DNA from: QHXQ01 sp036389375
Lineage (GTDB): Bacteria > Acidobacteriota > Blastocatellia > Pyrinomonadales > Pyrinomonadaceae
Direction: 5' to 3'
NCBI GenBank assembly: GCA_036389375.1
Contig: DASVQA010000145.1
Span: forward strand, 1 to 34,025
DNA: 34,025 bases
The notes under the pieces were generated by a model, which worked only from the letters and a program-made list of their open reading frames with translations, did no database searches and was not told the DNA's origin. How positions within the stretch are numbered: the stretch's first letter is position 1; the number at the start of each line of letters is the position of its first letter. A program made the position numbers and the translations under genes. Positions 15,646 to 23,922 of this stretch are shown here, piece by piece.

Positions 15646-16518
15646 TTACTGTGGCGGCTTTTTCTTTGCAGGCGTTGGCGTTGGCGTCGGCTGCGCGCTG
15701 GGTGCGGGCTTCGGCTCGGTCATGTCGCCGGGCGTGCCTTCTTCGACGATGCGGACTTTGGCTTTATAGCGTTCGTAGTCGTTGAAAGTGATGCGCAGGC
15801 GTATGTGTACGACCTGCCCGCTCGGGAAGACGAGTTGATCGTCGGCATAGGTGTAGGTCGGAAACCAGTATTTGCCGTCGATCTGTTCGCGGTAGGTTTC
15901 GAAGACGGGGAAACGCTGCTGCCCTTCGGGCACGCCCTTGCCGCGCACCTTTACGATCTGCAAGTCCTGATCGTCCACCCAGATGCGCCCCTGAAAGAAA
16001 CGCTCCTTGACCTTCTTCGGATCGGGCAGCACTTTGGGCCCCACGTCGAAGACGTAGAGGTCTAGCTCGTCAATCTTCTCTTTGCCGAGATAGTTGAAAT
16101 TGTACTGCGGGAGCTTGTGCGCTTCGAGCGCGAAGGTCTCGACGCCGCTCAGGTCTTCGAGGTCTTCGGGCGTGAGCGTGATCTCTTGAAGGGTCGGCAG
16201 CGGGAAACTGAGAATCTTCTCGAAGCGATGCGCGCTGTCGTCGAAAGAGAAGCGCGAAACGCGGTGATACTCGCCCGTGATCTGCCCGCCCCAGCCGATG
16301 GTCTGCACGACGGCGTCGCGTTTGAAACCGTAGTTGTTGAGCGCCACGCGGAACTGCGTCTCTTTCCCGGTGAAGGCGTGGACGATGCGGTCAATCTCCG
16401 CCGCCGGCAGCGGCACATTGCGCACGTGCGACTCTTCCGGCTTCTGTGCCGCCGCGCCGGCACACAACGCAAGGGCCGCAACAACGGCCCCCAACAGCAA
16501 TCTTAGAGAGCGTTTCAT
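15646..16518 (-). CDS. Secreted LolA-like (outer-membrane-lipoprotein-sorting-like) protein
   Basis: 290 residues with a signal peptide (about 1-24). The body is a chain of amphipathic beta-strands. The segment FFQGRIWVDDQDLQIVKVRGKG is like the strand pair in LolA/RseB-fold proteins, where a hydrophobic cavity binds lipid or acyl chains. Such proteins without a LolB partner are frequent in Acidobacteriota and their cargo is unknown. The C-terminus is a Pro/Thr/Lys tail (after about 268), probably disordered. The start codon ATG 16518 is fixed by the signal peptide; the ribosome-binding site is weak. The plsC gene is convergent. The family call is by fold pattern only. Confidence 0.75.
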   Translation of the reverse strand: MKRSLRLLLGAVVAALALCAGAAAQKPEESHVRNVPLPAAEIDRIVHAFTGKETQFRVALNNYGFKRDAVVQTIGWGGQITGEYHRVSRFSFDDSAHRFEKILSFPLPTLQEITLTPEDLEDLSGVETFALEAHKLPQYNFNYLGKEKIDELDLYVFDVGPKVLPDPKKVKERFFQGRIWVDDQDLQIVKVRGKGVPEGQQRFPVFETYREQIDGKYWFPTYTYADDQLVFPSGQVVHIRLRITFNDYERYKAKVRIVEEGTPGDMTEPKPAPSAQPTPTPTPAKKKPPQ

Positions 16519-16594
16519 AGCGTTTTTCGTGGGAGTTTGCGCGCGTCCTTAAGCGACCCTAGCGCTGAGCGACCCTGCTTGTGAAGACCTAAGA

Positions 16595-16661
16595 TGCCCC
16601 GCCCCTACCGAGGTGTTGCCAGCGAACAGCAGGCGTTAGACAGGGAAAAGTGGGGCGGGCA
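16595..16661 (-). terminator. Possible hairpin after the mqnD gene
   Basis: TGCCCCGCCCC at 16595-16605 and GGGGCGGGCA at 16652-16661 pair with one bulge, 46 bases apart, just downstream of the mqnD stop. Weak support. The preceding bases also hold a direct repeat (AGCGACCCT twice at about 16552-16576). Confidence 0.3.
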
Positions 16662-16682
16662 GAGAGCTACCGCCCTGCCTGC

Positions 16683-17531
<849 letters not shown>

Positions 17532-17565
17532 AAAAGAAGCGGCGGCGCAGGCTCGGTTTGCGCCG

Positions 17566-18339
17566 CTAAGCGAGCCGGCCGTAATAGAGTTTCGTGTCGT
17601 ACTCGATTGTAACGCGCCCGGCGCGCTGATGTAAGTCGAAGATGCGGCGCAACTCTGCGAGCATCGGTTCATGTTCAGGCTGCCCCGCGAGCGGCACGTA
17701 GGACGACGAGAGCAAACGCCCGCGCACGCCTTCGTAAGCACAGACCTGCTCGTTAGCAAAGCTGCGCTGTTTGTATGCGCCCGCGAAGAAGCTGGCGATC
17801 TTTTCTTCGGGCAGTTGCTCGCAATTGACCTGCGCGTAGTCCGTGCCGAATTTGCGGAGCAGTGCTTCGTAGTCGCGCAGAAACGGGGTCGAATCCAACC
17901 GGCGCATGTTCCACACGAGCACGACTGCGCCGCCCGGTTTCAGTATGCGTTTGAACTCGCGCCGCGCCCCGTCGGCGTCGAACCAGTGAAATGCCTGTCC
18001 GGCGGTGACGAGGTCAACGCTCAGGGCCGGGAGCGTCGTCGCCTCGGCCGTCGCGGCGACGCTCTTGAAGTTCGGATAGCCTTGCAACAGTTCTTCGGCC
18101 GCCGCGCGCATCGCCGCGTTCGGCTCGACGCCAAAGACCGTCGCGCCTTGCGCCAACAACAACTCTGACAGAATCCCTGTGCCCGAACCGACATCGGCCA
18201 CGACCGACGCTGCGTTGAGCGCGAGTTCAGAGCGTAAGAAGTCCGCGACGGCACGCGGATAATGCGGCCGGTAAGCGATGTAGTTCGCCACCCGCTCGTC
18301 AAAGCGCCGGATCGAATCTCTGGCCGTCGTTTCAATCAT
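17566..18339 (-). CDS. Class I SAM-dependent methyltransferase
   Basis: 257 residues. Motif I VADVGSGTG lies at 47-55, the acidic end of strand 2 in VFGVEPN and motif II/III in VDLVTAGQAFHWFD, with RILKPGGAVVLVWN after it. The N-terminus RRFDERVANYIAYRPHYP is typical of a broad family of small-molecule methyltransferases; it is not UbiE/MenG. It lies between mqnE and mqnD in a run of menaquinone genes on the same strand, so a role in quinone modification is possible but unproven. The ATG at 18339 is preferred. The longer frame to 18393 would translate the hairpin repeat at 18357-18422, which is intergenic by nature. AAAGAA lies 4 bases before the chosen start. Confidence 0.88.
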   Translation of the reverse strand: MIETTARDSIRRFDERVANYIAYRPHYPRAVADFLRSELALNAASVVADVGSGTGILSELLLAQGATVFGVEPNAAMRAAAEELLQGYPNFKSVAATAEATTLPALSVDLVTAGQAFHWFDADGARREFKRILKPGGAVVLVWNMRRLDSTPFLRDYEALLRKFGTDYAQVNCEQLPEEKIASFFAGAYKQRSFANEQVCAYEGVRGRLLSSSYVPLAGQPEHEPMLAELRRIFDLHQRAGRVTIEYDTKLYYGRLA

Positions 18340-18356
18340 CAAATTCTTTGCGCCCT

Positions 18357-18422
18357 CTCTTTGCAGCTTTGCGTGAGGACTCGCTTCGGTCAAGTAATAA
18401 GCTCACGCAAAGCCGCAAAGAG
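18357..18422 (-). repeat. Palindromic hairpin after mqnE stop codon (copy 1)
   Basis: Arms of 21 bases (18357-18377 and 18402-18422) pair with one mismatch around a 24-base loop. The first arm on the transcript begins 3 bases after the mqnE stop. The word CGCAAAGCCGCAAAG is shared with the copy after ubiX at 20643-20719. Confidence 0.85.
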
Positions 18423-18425
18423 TAG

Positions 18426-19535
18426 CTAGGCAGCAGATAGTTCCGCGACGGGCCGGTAGAGCGTGTCGCGTTCGACGGGATCGAAGCCCGCGTCGCGGAT
18501 GAGCGCGGCGATCTCGTCTTTCGTCATGCGGACTTCGTTGCCCATCTCGACCGAGTAGCTTTCGGTCAACTCGCCGCCCTCCGTGATCGTACCGTCCACG
18601 TCGTTTGCGCCGTAATGGAGCGCGACCTGCGCGAGCCGCTTGCCGAGCATGACCCAGTAGGCTTTGATGTGCGGGAAGTTGTCGAGCATAAGCCGCGCAA
18701 CCGCCATCGTCTTCAGCGAGTCAACACCGGAGGGGCCCGCGAGATGCGCGAGCTTCGTGCCCGGCGGATAGAAGGCGAGCGGGATGAAGCACTGGAAGCC
18801 GCCCGTCTTGTCCTGCTGCTCACGCAGACGGATGAGATGATCCACGCGGTCTTCGATTGATTCGATGTGCCCGTAGAGCATCGTCGCGTTCGTCTTGAGA
18901 CCCGCCGCGTGGACTTGACCGGCCAGATCGAGCCAGCGCGCGGCGTCAGTCTTGTGCGCGCAGATGGCGGAGCGCGTCGGCTCGCGGAAAATCTCCGCGC
19001 CGCCGCCGGGACACGAGTCCATGCCGGCCGCCTTTAACTGCGCGATCACGTCGGCGTCCGCCAGTTTGTAGAAGTGCGCCATGTGATCAAGCTCGACCAT
19101 CGTGAACGCCTTCAGGTGCAGGCGCGGATAGGCGCGCTTCAGACTGGCCAGCAAATCTGTGTAGTAAGAGAACGGCAGCTTCGTGTTCAAACCGCCGACG
19201 ATGTGCAACTCGGTCGCCCCTTCGGCCACGGCCGCGCCCGCGATCTTTAACGCCTCTTCGACGTTGTGCGTGTAAGCATCGGGCTGGCGCGGCGTGCGAT
19301 AGAAGCCGCAGAATTTGCAATCGGCATAACAGACGTTCGTGTAGTTGAAATGGCGATTGACGTTGTAATAAGTCCGCCGCCCGTGCAGCCGTCGCCTGAT
19401 GGTGTCGGCCAGTTTGCCGAGCGCGCTCAGGTCATCGGTCGCGTAGAGCGCCAGCCCGTCGGCGTAAGAGAGTCGTTCGCCCGCCGCGACCTTCGGGGCC
19501 AGCGCATTAAGTTTTGGATCGTGTGAAAATTGCAT
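18426..19535 (-). CDS. mqnE: Aminofutalosine synthase (radical SAM)
   Basis: Radical-SAM enzyme of the futalosine menaquinone pathway that joins the chorismate-derived enolpyruvyl benzoate to a SAM-derived adenosyl radical, giving aminofutalosine. 369 residues, the family length. The cluster motif CYADCKFC has Cys69, Cys73 and Cys76, preceded by NVNRHFNYTNV. Further signatures are ELHIVGGLNTKLPF, LKAFTMVELDHM and SCPGGGAEIF. KAFTMVE and the DSCPGGGAEIF form favour MqnE over the related MqnC cyclase. The gene starts 18 bases after the ubiA stop, so the two are probably cotranscribed. The ATG at 19535 is the conserved start. Confidence 0.92.
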   Translation of the reverse strand: MQFSHDPKLNALAPKVAAGERLSYADGLALYATDDLSALGKLADTIRRRLHGRRTYYNVNRHFNYTNVCYADCKFCGFYRTPRQPDAYTHNVEEALKIAGAAVAEGATELHIVGGLNTKLPFSYYTDLLASLKRAYPRLHLKAFTMVELDHMAHFYKLADADVIAQLKAAGMDSCPGGGAEIFREPTRSAICAHKTDAARWLDLAGQVHAAGLKTNATMLYGHIESIEDRVDHLIRLREQQDKTGGFQCFIPLAFYPPGTKLAHLAGPSGVDSLKTMAVARLMLDNFPHIKAYWVMLGKRLAQVALHYGANDVDGTITEGGELTESYSVEMGNEVRMTKDEIAALIRDAGFDPVERDTLYRPVAELSAA

Positions 19536-19553
19536 GACTACGGTTTCGAGTCC

Positions 19554-20450
19554 TCAACTCCCGAAGCTGAAATAACGCCACAGCACCGCGCCGCCGAACG
19601 TGGCGAACAGCAGGAGGCTCACGAACGCGTTCGTCGTAAAGAACGCCGCGTTCAAGCGGCTTAAATCGTCGGCGCGCACGAGTCGGTGCTGATAGACGAG
19701 CAGCAGGGCCGTCGTGACGACGCCGACGAGCGCCAGCGCGCCGAGGTGCGTCAGCAAGTATAACCCGACGAGCGCAGCGAACGCGCCCGCGTGCAAGAGT
19801 CTTGCGGCCCAGAGTGCGCGCGCGATGCCGAGCCGCGCGGGCAGCGAGCGCAAGCCTGCGTTGCGGTCGAAGTCGTAATCCTGACAGGCGTAGAGCACGT
19901 CGAAGCCGGCCGTCCAAAGCAGCACCGTGAGCGAGAGCAGCAGCGGCACGGCGCTGTCGAGCGTCCCGCGCACAGCGATCCACGCACCCGTCGGCGCGAT
20001 GCACAGACACCAGCCGAGAACTAGGTGCGAGAGCGACGTGAAACGCTTCGTGTACGAGTAAAGGAGGACGCTTAAGAGCGCGACGGGCGCAAGCAGGAGC
20101 GTCAGCCGGTTGAGCATCGCGGCAGCGAGAAAAAAGAGCGCGGCGGCCGTCGCTGTAAAGAGCCAGACGAATTTGCGCGAGAGCAGCCCGGCGGGCAACG
20201 CGCGCATGCGCGTGCGCGGGTTGGCGGCGTCGAACGCCTGATCCGCCAGCCGATTGAAGGCCATGGCGGTCGAGCGTGCGCCGACCATCGCCGCCGTGAT
20301 CCAGAGCAGTTGCCACCAGGAGGGCAAGCCCCGCGCGGCCAGCACCGCGCCGAGCAGCGCGAACGGCAGCGCAAACAGCGTGTGCTCGATCTTGATCATT
20401 TCGAGCGTCGTGCGTATGTCGCGCCCTGCGTTGGAGATTTTAACGACCAT
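19554..20450 (-). CDS. ubiA: UbiA-family prenyltransferase, probable MqnP of menaquinone synthesis
   Basis: Integral membrane aromatic prenyltransferase of 298 residues with about eight or nine hydrophobic helices. The first Asp-rich motif is NRLADQAFDAANPRT (Asn66, Asp70, Asp74) and the second is DVLYACQDYDFDRNAG (about 184-199). Both bind the Mg-diphosphate of the isoprenoid. In the futalosine route this enzyme (MqnP) prenylates 1,4-dihydroxy-6-naphthoate, and the neighbours mqnE, mqnD and ubiX argue for this role over ubiquinone synthesis. The N-terminal motif IKIEHTLFALPFALLG is the usual family start. The start ATG at 20450 shows no clear ribosome-binding site. Confidence 0.93.
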   Translation of the reverse strand: MVVKISNAGRDIRTTLEMIKIEHTLFALPFALLGAVLAARGLPSWWQLLWITAAMVGARSTAMAFNRLADQAFDAANPRTRMRALPAGLLSRKFVWLFTATAAALFFLAAAMLNRLTLLLAPVALLSVLLYSYTKRFTSLSHLVLGWCLCIAPTGAWIAVRGTLDSAVPLLLSLTVLLWTAGFDVLYACQDYDFDRNAGLRSLPARLGIARALWAARLLHAGAFAALVGLYLLTHLGALALVGVVTTALLLVYQHRLVRADDLSRLNAAFFTTNAFVSLLLFATFGGAVLWRYFSFGS

Positions 20451-20642
20451 CGGAAATGTGATTCGCGCCGCGCCCGCAATCGTCAGTCAAATGACCTTGA
20501 GCGGCCGAACGCGTAACGATAAGGCAAACGCGGGGCCGGCGCAAAATGGCGGGCGGACGCTGGCTAGACGGCGGCCCAGCTTTGCAAACTGCCATCGGTG
20601 CTGCGCGCTGGTCGCAGTCTGCCAAGCTGGAAAGAAGAAGCC

Positions 20643-20719
20643 GCACGCAAAGGCGCAAAGAAGGGCCCAAAGGAGTTGCATGATTCTCTTCGCGCTCTTG
20701 TCTTTGCGGCTTTGCGTGC
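20643..20719 (-). repeat. Palindromic hairpin after ubiX stop codon (copy 2)
   Basis: Arms of 19 bases (20643-20661 and 20701-20719) pair with one mismatch around a 39-base loop. On the transcript the first arm begins 2 bases after the ubiX stop codon. The arm word matches copy 1 after mqnE. The rest of the 271-base gap between ubiX and ubiA (20451-20642) holds no gene that I can see. Confidence 0.85.
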
Positions 20720-20721
20720 GC

Positions 20722-21360
20722 TTAATCGCCTTCGATGGCGGCGGGTTCACTGATGGACGCGTCGCCGCGCCACTGTGTCGCGCTTGAGTGTGGGATGCCA
20801 AACTGGTCTAGGATGCGGAAGACGAGGTGATCGACCAGCTCAAGGATCGTCTGCGGGCGATGATAGAAGCCGGGGCTGGCGGGAAGTATGCGCGCACCCG
20901 CCCGCGCGAGGCGCAGCATGTTCTCAAGGTGGATCGCGTTATAGGGCGTCTCGCGCGGCACGATGACGAGCTTGCGCCCTTCTTTCAGCGTCACGTCCGC
21001 CGCACGATGGATCAGGTTCGTGCCCGCGCCCGATGCGATTGCGCCGAGCGTGCCCATCGAGCAGGGCACAATGACCATGCCGACCTGCGGGTGCGAGCCG
21101 GAAGAGGGCTTCGCCGCCATGTTGTCCAGCCGGTGCAGCCGGATGAATTTCGACTCCGGCGCAAGCCCCAGCCACTCGTTGAGCGCGCGCTCGTCGCCAT
21201 GTCGCAGGTTCGCGCCCAACTCGACCTGCGCGACGAGTAGCGCCGCCGCCGACATGATCAGATTCACGCGCTCGACCACGCCGCTCGCCGCCAAATGGAC
21301 GAGCGTGCGCTGCGCGTAGAGCGCGCCAGATGCTCCGGTAATGCCGACGGTCAATTCCAT
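20722..21360 (-). CDS. ubiX: UbiX-family flavin prenyltransferase
   Basis: Makes the prenylated FMN cofactor for a UbiD-type decarboxylase. In the futalosine pathway this pair (MqnM/MqnL) removes the naphthoate carboxyl group. 212 residues: the FMN-binding GITGASGALYAQR at the start, PCSMGTLGAIASGAGTNLIHRAADVTLKE, and PRETPYNAIHLENMLRL near the end, all family hallmarks. The ATG at 21360 puts the conserved GITGASG at residues 6-12. A 19-residue longer start at 21417 is possible; neither has a good ribosome-binding site. It is the first gene of the menaquinone cluster and divergent from larB. The matching ubiD gene is not in the window. Confidence 0.94.
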   Translation of the reverse strand: MELTVGITGASGALYAQRTLVHLAASGVVERVNLIMSAAALLVAQVELGANLRHGDERALNEWLGLAPESKFIRLHRLDNMAAKPSSGSHPQVGMVIVPCSMGTLGAIASGAGTNLIHRAADVTLKEGRKLVIVPRETPYNAIHLENMLRLARAGARILPASPGFYHRPQTILELVDHLVFRILDQFGIPHSSATQWRGDASISEPAAIEGD

Positions 21361-21560
21361 GATACGTGAAACGCTTTGGCCGGCCCGCGTCGGCTTAATG
21401 CACGCGGACTTGGTCATGGTAAAGCAAAAGGGCGCTGACCGCTATGACGCAATGCCCATCTTGCGCAAGCGTAAACGCTCGAACTTCGGGCGCGCTCTCG
21501 TTCGATGCTAAGATGAGTCGCGCTCGCGGGCGCGAACTTTAAGGGCGTAAAGTTGTCAGC

Positions 21561-22337
21561 ATGGACTTGCAGGCTATCGAACAATTATTGCACGCGCACA
21601 AGCGCGGCGAGTTGAATACGGCGGACGCGGCCCGCGCGCTCGGCGCGCTGCACTTCGAGGACATAGGGCACACGCGCGTGGATCATGCGCGGGCGACGCG
21701 GCAGGGTTTTCCCGAAGTGGTCTTCGGGGCGGGGAAGACGCGCGCGCAGGTCGTGGAGATCGTCGAACGGCTCGTGGCGCGTGCGCCAAATGTGCTCGTG
21801 ACGCGCACGGATGCGGCCACGTTTGGCGAGGTGCGCAACGTCGTGACCGACGCCGAGTGGCACGAGGCCGCGCGGCTCATCCGCATCTGGCGCGACCGCA
21901 GCGAACGCGGCACGGGCGAGATCGGCATCGTCACGGCGGGCACAAGCGACATCCCCGTGGCCGAAGAGGCCGCGCTCACCGCGGAGGCGATGGGCAACCG
22001 CGTCGCGCGCATCTGGGACGCGGGCGTGGCGGGCATCCACCGCCTTCTCGCCGAGCGCGAACGGCTGCGCGCTTTCCGAGTCGTCGTCGTCGCGGCGGGG
22101 ATGGAAGGGGCGCTGCCTTCAGTCGTCGGCGGTCTGGTCGGCGTGCCCGTCGTGGCCGTGCCGACGAGCATCGGTTACGGTGCGTCGTTCGGCGGCGTGG
22201 CGGCGCTCTTAGGCATGCTCAACTCGTGCGCGTCAAACGTCACGGTCGTTAATATAGACAACGGTTTCGGCGCGGGCTTTGTCGCCAGTCTGATCAATCG
22301 CCGCTGGGCCCCAGAAGAAACGACGAACGTCGAGTGA
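21561..22337 (+). CDS. larB: Nickel-pincer cofactor biosynthesis protein LarB
   Basis: LarB carboxylates and hydrolyses nicotinic acid adenine dinucleotide, the first step to the nickel-pincer nucleotide cofactor of lactate racemase and related enzymes. 258 residues. The N-terminal region is specific to LarB (LLHAHKRGELNTADAARAL, then HTRVDHARATRQGFPEVVFG). The C-terminal half is PurE-like, with GIVTAGTSDIPVAEEAALTAE, VVAAGMEGALPSVVGGLV and VPTSIGYGASFGGVAALLGMLNSCA. larC and larE are not in the window. A lipoprotein hydrolase gene follows 20 bases later. The ATG at 21561 is taken from the conserved N-terminus; the ribosome-binding site is weak. Confidence 0.94.
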   Translation: MDLQAIEQLLHAHKRGELNTADAARALGALHFEDIGHTRVDHARATRQGFPEVVFGAGKTRAQVVEIVERLVARAPNVLVTRTDAATFGEVRNVVTDAEWHEAARLIRIWRDRSERGTGEIGIVTAGTSDIPVAEEAALTAEAMGNRVARIWDAGVAGIHRLLAERERLRAFRVVVVAAGMEGALPSVVGGLVGVPVVAVPTSIGYGASFGGVAALLGMLNSCASNVTVVNIDNGFGAGFVASLINRRWAPEETTNVE

Positions 22338-22357
22338 TGAACGATGAGTGATGAGCG

Positions 22358-23827
22358 ATGACTAAACAGCACCGCGCGATCCTTTTGTCCTTCATCATTC
22401 TGCATTCATCGGTCTGCGTTCTCCTCACGGCCTGCGGCCCGCGTCGCACGCCCGACCTGGCGCGCATCTTTGCGGCCACCAAAGCGCGCACCGGCAAGCC
22501 GCCCGTCATCGTCATCCCCGGCATACTCGGCTCGCGGCTCGTCAATCGCAAGACGGGCGAAGTGGTCTGGCCTTCAGCCTTCCGCTCGGACGTGGACGGG
22601 CTGGGGCTGCCGCTCTCGCCCGACCTTGCAGCGAACCACGACGATCTCTTTCCCGAACGCATCATCGAGACGGCGAAGCTGGCCAAGTACGCGCCCGAAG
22701 TCTACGTCTACAATCAACTGCTCGACGCGCTACGCACCTACGGCGGCTACCGCGACGGCAACTGGGACGACCCCGGCCCCTCAGGCGATCACGATACGCT
22801 CTACATCTTTGCCTACGACTGGCGACGCGACAACGTCGAGACGGCGCGCATGCTCGTCGGCAAGATCGCGGCGTTGAAACAGAAGCTCAAACGGCCCGAC
22901 CTGCGTTTCAACATCATCGCGCATTCGATGGGTGGCCTCGTCGCGCGTTACGCCGCGCGCTACGGCGACGCTGATCTGCCCGCCGGTTTCGCCCCACCCA
23001 CTGTCACCTGGGCCGGCGCGCGCGACATCAACAAGATTTTCATGTTCGCCACGCCGAACGAAGGCTCGATGGATGCGCTCGCCACGCTGCTCAGAGGTTA
23101 TTCCGTCAACGAAGGCTTGCGCCCGCACCTGCCGCTGTTCAAGAAATTTTCGCGCGAGGACATCGTCACCACGCCGGCCGTCTTTCAACTGCTGCCGCAC
23201 GCAGGCGGCGCGCGCTTTCTCGATGAAAACCTCGCCCCGCTGACAGTTGATCTCTACGATCCGGCCACTTGGCGACAGTATCGCTGGTCGGCTCTGCACG
23301 AGCCGGACTTTCGCACGCGCTATGCCGCCGGGCAGGTGCGCGACGAGAACGCGCTGCGGCCGGCGGGCAAACTCGAAACGCTCGATGCTTATCTCGCTGC
23401 GGTGCTGGCGCGCGCGCGCCGCTTCCACGAGGCGCTCGACATAACGCCCGGCACGCCGTCGCCCGTGCCGCTCTACGCCTTCGGCGGCGACTGTGAAGAG
23501 ACGCTCGCCGCGCTCGTCATTACGCGCGACCGCAAAAGCGGTGACTGGCTGACCCTGACCGCGCCGCGCACGCTGCGCACAGGCGCAGGGCGCACGCTGA
23601 CACGCGCCGAAGTCCTGCGGGCGATGTACGAGCCGGGCGACGGGCGCGTCACGCGCGACTCGCTCTTAGGCGCGCATCTCGGCGCAGAGCGGCGCAGCCC
23701 ACTCTTCGACACGCCGCTTCCGCTTGCCTACGCGCTTTTCATCTGCGACCTGCACAGCCAGCTACAGAACAACAAGACGCTGCAAGACAACGCGCTCACG
23801 CTGCTCGTCAATGAAGTGATGAATTAG
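22358..23827 (+). CDS. LCAT-like alpha/beta-hydrolase lipoprotein
   Basis: 489 residues. A hydrophobic leader ending in LLTAC (Cys26) is a good lipobox. The hydrolase belongs to the lecithin:cholesterol acyltransferase / PDAT-like group: PPVIVIPGILGSRLVNRKTGEVVWP near 48, FAYDWRRDNVE near 151, and the nucleophile motif AHSMGG (Ser190). The oxyanion-type opening PGILGSR is the best family sign. Predicted activity is on lipid esters or acyl transfer at the outer membrane. It starts 20 bases after larB on the same strand. The short gap is made of tandem GATGAN-type words (22335-22360), and no strong ribosome-binding site is seen, so coupling to larB may be accidental. Confidence 0.87.
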   Translation: MTKQHRAILLSFIILHSSVCVLLTACGPRRTPDLARIFAATKARTGKPPVIVIPGILGSRLVNRKTGEVVWPSAFRSDVDGLGLPLSPDLAANHDDLFPERIIETAKLAKYAPEVYVYNQLLDALRTYGGYRDGNWDDPGPSGDHDTLYIFAYDWRRDNVETARMLVGKIAALKQKLKRPDLRFNIIAHSMGGLVARYAARYGDADLPAGFAPPTVTWAGARDINKIFMFATPNEGSMDALATLLRGYSVNEGLRPHLPLFKKFSREDIVTTPAVFQLLPHAGGARFLDENLAPLTVDLYDPATWRQYRWSALHEPDFRTRYAAGQVRDENALRPAGKLETLDAYLAAVLARARRFHEALDITPGTPSPVPLYAFGGDCEETLAALVITRDRKSGDWLTLTAPRTLRTGAGRTLTRAEVLRAMYEPGDGRVTRDSLLGAHLGAERRSPLFDTPLPLAYALFICDLHSQLQNNKTLQDNALTLLVNEVMN

Positions 23828-23845
23828 AGTGGTTTGAAAGGGCGA

Positions 23846-23872
23846 GAGCGCGGCATGTAATTGCACGCGCTC
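23846..23872. terminator. Short hairpin between convergent LCAT-like gene and proS
   Basis: GAGCGCG (23846-23852) and CGCGCTC (23866-23872) pair, with a possible three-pair inner extension. A second 6-bp hairpin GTCGCG-TTTG-CGCGAC follows at about 23883-23898. Either could end transcription from both sides. Confidence 0.4.
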
Positions 23873-23922
23873 CCGGTAGTTCAGTCGCGTTTGCGCGACC
23901 TTTGTCATCAGGTTCTTGCCGC

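Noticed and set aside
17532..17759. Upstream extension of the mqnD reading frame
   Set aside because: Overlaps the methyltransferase coding sequence in another frame; the MqnD-like N-terminus begins at the ATG 17531.
22335..22360. Tandem GATGA words between larB and the LCAT-like gene as a CRISPR-like or regulatory array
   Set aside because: Only a few degenerate 9-10 base words without spacers; probably low-complexity sequence.
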